Shown here: one piece after another, positions 58,718-64,000 of the stretch
How positions within the stretch are numbered: the first letter of the stretch is position 1
How the letters are laid out: each line of letters starts with the position of its first letter
Made by a program: the position numbers and the translations under genes
Source: Kalaharituber pfeilii
Lineage: Eukaryota > Ascomycota > Pezizomycetes > Pezizales > Pezizaceae
Direction of reading: 5' to 3'
Assembly: GCA_015179045.1 (NCBI GenBank)
Contig: WHUZ01000005.1
Span: 930,001-994,000 of the forward strand
DNA length: 64,000 bases
The notes under the pieces: model-generated
What the model was told of the DNA's origin: nothing
Databases searched by the model: none
The model's input: the letters and a program-made list of their open reading frames with translations, nothing else

Positions 58718-61700
58718 ACCTATTTTCGAGAGCTCATTTCATAAAACATACTGTTACTCTCCATTACAATCCCACCTTGATACCACTACAACGACAGTAT
58801 TCATATTCGGTTAATTGAGCTTTGGGAGAACAACGAATTGTCAGCAAACTTGCATATTTCGGATACTGGCGTCATTTTAGTTATGTTTTTCAATTTTGCT
58901 TTTCTTCATTATTCCTCCGGCATACTGCAATATATCGAGCAACCATTTTCATTAATGCATGGATATAAAAATTTCTAATCTTTCAAATGCCTTCATCGAG
59001 TTACTGGTAATCGAAGCCGCGCCGGTGCATCCCTCAGCTATCACACATCAAGCAGATGCGCACATCCCTCTCAGTTTGTCATGCCGCCTAGGAGCTGCAA
59101 AAGCTACTGGGGTAGCTGTTCTACAATTGTGTCTTTCTCCATCCTGTGGTACCTTGAGGAAGCGAGGTGGGACTAGGGGTACGGGAGATATACAGATCGA
59201 TCAATTGGATCGTCTGAATAGATCCTATGATCCACGCCAGCGTAACGAGGGCGAGGATGATCAAGAAAACTTGGATATTGATACGGTGAGCGGCCAGGGC
59301 GTTTAGGCGCTTTTTATTTTCTTTTTCCTTCACCAATCTCCTGCTTTGGCTTTTTTTAGGAGTCCTGAGGCATGGAGAAGGGTGGGGAGGTTGAGACTCG
59401 AGCACACGAAAATGGCATTGGGTATGGAATAGATATGGAATGTAACTTTTTTTTTTCCCTTTACGTTTTTCTCCGCCATTCTCCATTTTTTCTCATCACG
59501 GTGTGAGTATGAGAGCACTCTTAATTGCATAATTTCTTTGTGATAATATTTCCGCTTCTTACTTTTGTTTATTATTTCTAGAAAAAAGGTCATGCGCATG
59601 TATGTAGGAATAGATGATCTTGCGGAACACCAAGCATAAGACTGCTTTAAAAATTTTACGATGTCATATGGCCATTTGAAAATACTTCGACGCACTTTCC
59701 TCACGCTTTTCCGTCATGTGATCGGCTACCAAGCACTCTTACCTGCGACAATGGTGCGTGGAAGTGCAACGCTAATGAAATAGTATGCTGATTACTTATC
59801 ATAACATCTAGCATGTATTCTTATGCCATGTCCCGTCAATATGCAGCTCATTATTTCGGCGGGTACTGACTCTCTTCTGATCCTAGCCCCGAAGGCTATA
59901 GTGGGGACGTCTTCCAGAACACACGCACAACTGTAAGAAGGTTAGCACGAGACATACCTAATTGTTGGCGAAAAAAGCAAACAAAAAGAAGTATTAAGTA
60001 CAAGAAGTGCCTATCGATGCCTTCTTTTATTGGCTGCTAATGGTCTAGTTGTACTACCCACTCGAAGAGGTCGTTTAGGCGCCAGGTAACAGGTCCTAGG
60101 CGGAAATATGGCAAATACTTTTGTAACCAATACTTTCGTGAAAAATGTCTCGGGAGGATGCATACGTACCGACTTATATATTATATCCTTTTCGAACGTT
60201 AGTTGGGGATGCAATGCAAGAACAGTTTAAAAGGTAAAGCTAATTGGCAGAATAGAGCATCCGAGTCCATGTGACCAGTAAACTTTTCGTCGTGGCCAAT
60301 CATGGAGATAGGCGAGGAGGTGAAAATTAAGATGTGGACTGGGAGGTCTTCAGTATGTTCGTGTAAGGGAGATGCAGTCCGTTTTTTGCTAATTTATGAC
60401 GATAGGCATGCACAACGAGAAGGAAATTGGAGGCAATGGATAACATCAACCCCAGTGACTCTCGCTTCTCTCTATTTTTGCTTTTAGATAGAATTGGTTT
60501 GCGATATGATAAGCTCGTAATGGTCTTATAAAGTTTGAGCAATAAATAAGTAAATAAATAAATAAATAAATAAAATAAATAGATAGATAGATGATTCTGC
60601 GCCGAGTCCACGTTAGCAATCATATCTGATAGCAAGAAGTGGTGCGCTGGCTGTGCCCCCCCACTAACATCCTAGAAAATTTACATTCATGCAGTGAGCA
60701 ATCTCCTCCATGTTCTAAATGGATAATTCACCTAAGCCTAACATGGCAAAAGGCAAATTAAAATGCGTTAAAACATTATCACTGAGCTGCACTATCGAAC
60801 CTTTCCTCAAGCTTGGGTGGTAACAATATCGATGATGCTCGTGGGTAGACCCAACTTATGTGTCTGTCCTCAGGAACATTCTATGACAACTTTACACATG
60901 TTCTTGATTTTGGAAGAAGAAAGTAACTCACGTGACTATAGATAGCGGAAACTGTCCTGTCGTTAAAGCCAACAGGGAAAATTGTTCAAACTCAGACAAA
61001 TTGTAAAGGTATCCTTTCTTAGGGTAGGTTTATTGTATAGTGCATGCTTCGTTAGATGTGGTGGCTTCCCAGCTTTAAAATTACCCTGAAATTATACCCT
61101 TAGCCCAGGCGGATATGGATAGATGTTATATATATATAAGCTGGATGGATTGGTAAAAATCCAAGGATTGTAATTAAATACGCATGGTGGCAGTCAATTT
61201 TTGAAGGTGAATAAAATATACAAATTCGTAGGGAAGTGAGCGAAGAGATGCTATGCAGAATCCTCTTTTCCATGCTACCCAAACTAATCGCGTTAAAGCC
61301 TCATCTGTTGGGTTTCTCAGTATGAGCTGCCAAATCTCATATGAAAGCACTGAGTTGACCATAAGGTAGGGTAGGAATATCAAAAGCGGGCGAGTGTGAC
61401 GGATAGAGTATTATCAAAGAAACCATTTTGCTGGCAATTCAACAACCATAACCATAGCCATGAAAAATGAGACAGTATGCTACACATGCAATTAGTGCAT
61501 TGATCGTCTGAGATGATCACGCCACCAGCACATGAGCAATGTCTGCAATTAGGGATAGTTTCCTTTAAGTAAGTTTGCGCTACACAATGCCAAACTGGCA
61601 CGGGCAAACGCCTAGTAACTTTCGGCGGGTGAGAAACTGCGTGCAATAAGCATCTAGGTGTATAAAGCGGCTGGATAGGGAGGCGTAATCCAGGACATAG

Positions 61701-62086
61701 CATGCTCAATCCCGTGCTATTGCCAACAATTTCTTTCTGGGTATGAAGAGGCCTTTTGAGATAATTGGTCAGGGCTGTGCGTGAATAGCCGTTACAGGAA
61801 GGTATTCCCAGTCAGGACACTGGATAGGCATGCTCGTTTCTGTGACCAGGGTTACTGCCCATGAGGTTCAGCTGCCAACCTTTAAATCTCTTCTCCAGGC
61901 AACGTGAGGATTGTACTTGCGAATAACGCTTATGAAGCCAATGAGCAGGCTCAAACATGCTTTCATTTCGGAAATGAAGATGGGGAGAGGGGGGTATTTG
62001 TACTTAGCTGGGGTGCGCATAATTTGATACCTAGCCCGGATTTTGATTCCTAACCCTTTTTTTTTTTTTTTTTTTTTTTTTTTCTA
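58718..62086. other. Gene-poor spacer downstream of Cys-rich gene
   Basis: About 3.4 kb. It contains an (AAAT)n/(GATA)n microsatellite near 60539-60591 and a 28-nt T run at 62056-62083 abutting the next transposon. Two frames (58959-59306 plus, 61380-61709 minus) have mild protein-like features but no supporting homology or splice context. Confidence 0.5.
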
Positions 62087-62903
62087 CAGTCCGACCTTGC
62101 TAGCATATAATGAACCTCGCTATAGTGACAACCTTGCTATAATGAAATCGCACCAAATAGTGTAATGAAAAAGAAAAAACTGTACGGAGTTATTTTTATC
62201 TACATACAAATTGTTCTTGCTATAATGAAAAGTAGCTGATGATATCCATAGAAATCCCTCTGCTACTGTCTTGCCTCCTGCGCACCAGTAATTCTGAGCA
62301 GCCCAGCAAACAGCAACTATGTCACTAAGTGCTAGAGTTGGTTTAAACCAAGTTGTGAGTTGTCTGTTCCTTCCGGGTATGTTGTTGGTATGAATGCTCG
62401 CCGCTTGCTAGTAGACATCTTCAATGTTAGCGTCCTGATGACGGATCTCAATCTACAGTTGAACCTAGCTATAATGAAGGCCAAGAATCTGACCGATTTT
62501 CTTCACTATAACCAGTTTCCACTATAGCGAGGGCACTTTCTTTACCTGTGTAGACAAAGAAGCTCGCCCATCCCTTCACTATGACCAGGGTTTCACTAAA
62601 AAGAGGTTCATTATAGCCAGGGTCACCTGTACTCCTGATTTACTTCAGATTTATATTCCTCTCCCACTACCACTGCTCCTTGCATTTCTATTTCCATTCC
62701 TACTCATCACTACCACCACATTCGAATTGATTTCTTAATGTAGCTATTTCCATTACTATTAAGTCAATACAGAGGTTAATTAGTATTGCCGAACTCAGCT
62801 GCCAAGACTATATGACTAATTTGCCACAATTTTCTATACTGAAACCTTTGCTATAGAAACAAAGGGCCAAATTTTACGTATCCATTATAGCAAGCTCGGA
62901 CTG
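62087..62903. mobile_element. Pogo-like non-autonomous element, second copy
   Basis: Inverted ends CAGTCCGACCTTGCTA and TAGCAAGCTCGGACTG lie at TA sites (62085-62086, 62904-62905). Subterminal sequences (ACCTCGCTATAGTGACAACC, ACAAATTGTTCTTGCTATAA) match the outer element at 38253-40486. It is 817 bp including a nested MITE A, about 640 bp without. No coding capacity. Confidence 0.82.
62456..62629 (+). mobile_element. MITE family A, copy 3, nested
   Basis: A 174-bp MITE with ends CAGTTGAACCTAGCTATAAT and AGCCAGGGTCACCTG, flanked by TA, and the family's internal sequence. It sits inside the pogo-like element 62087-62903, so it inserted later. Confidence 0.88.
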
Positions 62904-62959
62904 TAATTTGTGTCTTGCATTTTACTATTATTGTTTATTATTTGATATTTATTTTAGTT

Positions 62960-64000
62960 TTATTTTTTATTATTCCTCTTGAAAACACTGCTTTGGTGAA
63001 AGGGGAGAGGTTTACCGGCAAGGATTTTCGAACGTGTGGAACGAATCACGAGACTAGAGAAGGAATGGTTGAGCGAGGCTGCAGAGCATTGCGAATGCCG
63101 CAAATCCATCATGGGTGGGCCGGGGAGGCTGTGGGCCGCCAGCCTCAGCGGATTGGGGTGGAGGCGCTTGCAGTACCCACAAGAAAGGACCGCTTATGTA
63201 GTTTGCAGGTATCGCAGGATGTGGGGCGGATGGTGTAATGGGGTGGACGTTCGGAACATGGTCGCAGCAGCAGCAGAAGCGGGCAGCAAGGCAAAGGGCT
63301 TCCATTGGACGGGCGTGTGGGCTTGCGGGTTGGGGGGAGGGGGGACATTTCCGTCCACCGTCGGCGACTCGCGTGTCCTGTAGCATACAGAGTACACCAT
63401 GCGCCGTATGCACTGGTATGCGCCCGCAGCTGGACGCGACGGCGCTGCATCTCATCGCGGTGGGTGGGGCCAATGGCGCACCTCCCCGGCACAGGGGCGC
63501 CCGCGACCGTGGGGGAAGGAGCGGGGACGGTGCATGATCGTGCGCAGTTCCCGCGCCCTGGCATGCTTCTGGCGTACTGGCCCACCCTGCCTGGGCGAGC
63601 CAGTCGCGGAAGGCCCCATCCCAGTCCCACCCCCGTCCCACCCCCGGTCCCCGGTCCCCAGTCGCCAGTATAGCTGCCCTGAGAGTCCGGTTAGCCTGGC
63701 CCCCGTTCAATCTTGCTCCGTTCATGCTTGTCAGCTGGCCTCGATTGCCCCCCTCCCTCCAGTCCCAACAGGCTCAGCGTTCCCGCCCTCGCTCAGAATA
63801 CGCCCCTCCCCCTCCCCCTCCCCCTCCCCCTCCCCCTCCCCCTCCCTCCTCCCCACTCCCCGCCGTGGCCCCCGACCTGCCTGCGCCCTCGGGCCTATCC
63901 ACTCCATTACATACCGCCACATTAGCACCCTTCTCACTGTCTTATGCTTCCTAACAAGCTCTGCTCATGACCTCCATGGTTCGTGAGCGAGCAATGGGAC
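62960..64000. other. GC-rich, simple-repeat-rich end of window
   Basis: Composition shifts to GC-rich after about 63000. A CCCCCT hexamer array spans about 63803-63850, and C/G-rich tracts run through 63400-63700. By analogy with the CDC4 and cyclin upstream islands this may be the promoter region of a gene beyond the window edge. Overlapping long frames on both strands are low-complexity and were not called as genes. Confidence 0.5.

Noticed and set aside
59121..59486. 121-aa minus-strand frame with one hydrophobic segment
   Set aside because: A single hydrophobic stretch in AT-rich spacer, with no homology or splice support.
63036..63986. Overlapping frames of 70-220 aa at the window end
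   Set aside because: Opposite-strand and alternate-frame open reading in GC-rich simple sequence, with no family recognised.

Overview
This is nuclear DNA from a filamentous ascomycete (Pezizomycotina). The evidence is short spliceosomal introns of about 47-210 nt with GTANGT-type donors and CTRAY branch points, a fungal gene set (Blm10, Hop1, Cdc4, a Pcl cyclin, Aha1, SF3b10), and wide gene-poor spacers full of decayed DNA transposons. A class such as Pezizomycetes or Leotiomycetes is possible, but the sequence alone does not settle it.

Layout. 1-16 kb is gene-dense. It holds a 5'-truncated BLM10 proteasome activator (+), HOP1 (-, 9 exons, HORMA plus PHD), a Rib2/DRAP-type deaminase (+) divergent from HOP1, and a 1,088-aa CDC4 F-box/WD40 protein (-). 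Upstream of CDC4 lies a GC-rich island with long G/C homopolymers (15.6-17 kb), then about 10 kb without a recognisable gene (17-26.9 kb). A PHO80/Pcl-type cyclin (-, 26.9-28.0 kb) also has a poly-G GC island upstream. After another 7-kb desert come SF3B5 (+, 35.1-35.7 kb; its first and last exons are very short) and AHA1 (-, 36.4-37.8 kb; one apparent frameshift in a C run). At 38.25-40.49 kb three DNA transposons are nested inside one another. A Cnn_1N-like coiled-coil gene (-, 41.2-42.9 kb), a serine-rich orphan (-, 48.2-49.3 kb), an LRR protein (+, 51.3-53.2 kb) and a 72-aa cysteine-rich two-exon gene (+, 58.4-58.7 kb) follow. The last kilobase is again GC-rich and simple-sequence rich.

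Functionally, several genes concern cell-cycle or meiotic control (CDC4, Pcl cyclin, HOP1, the centrosomin-like protein), but they are scattered and on different strands. Nothing indicates a cluster.

The most unusual signal is in the gene-poor spacers. A 13-20-nt core (consensus AGAGTCTGGGCACGAGAAC and close variants) recurs on both strands. In most copies it is bracketed by 8-13-bp direct repeats unique to that site. This looks like a family of micro-insertions or excision footprints with target-site duplications. All exon boundaries below were worked out by eye from reading frame and splice signals.
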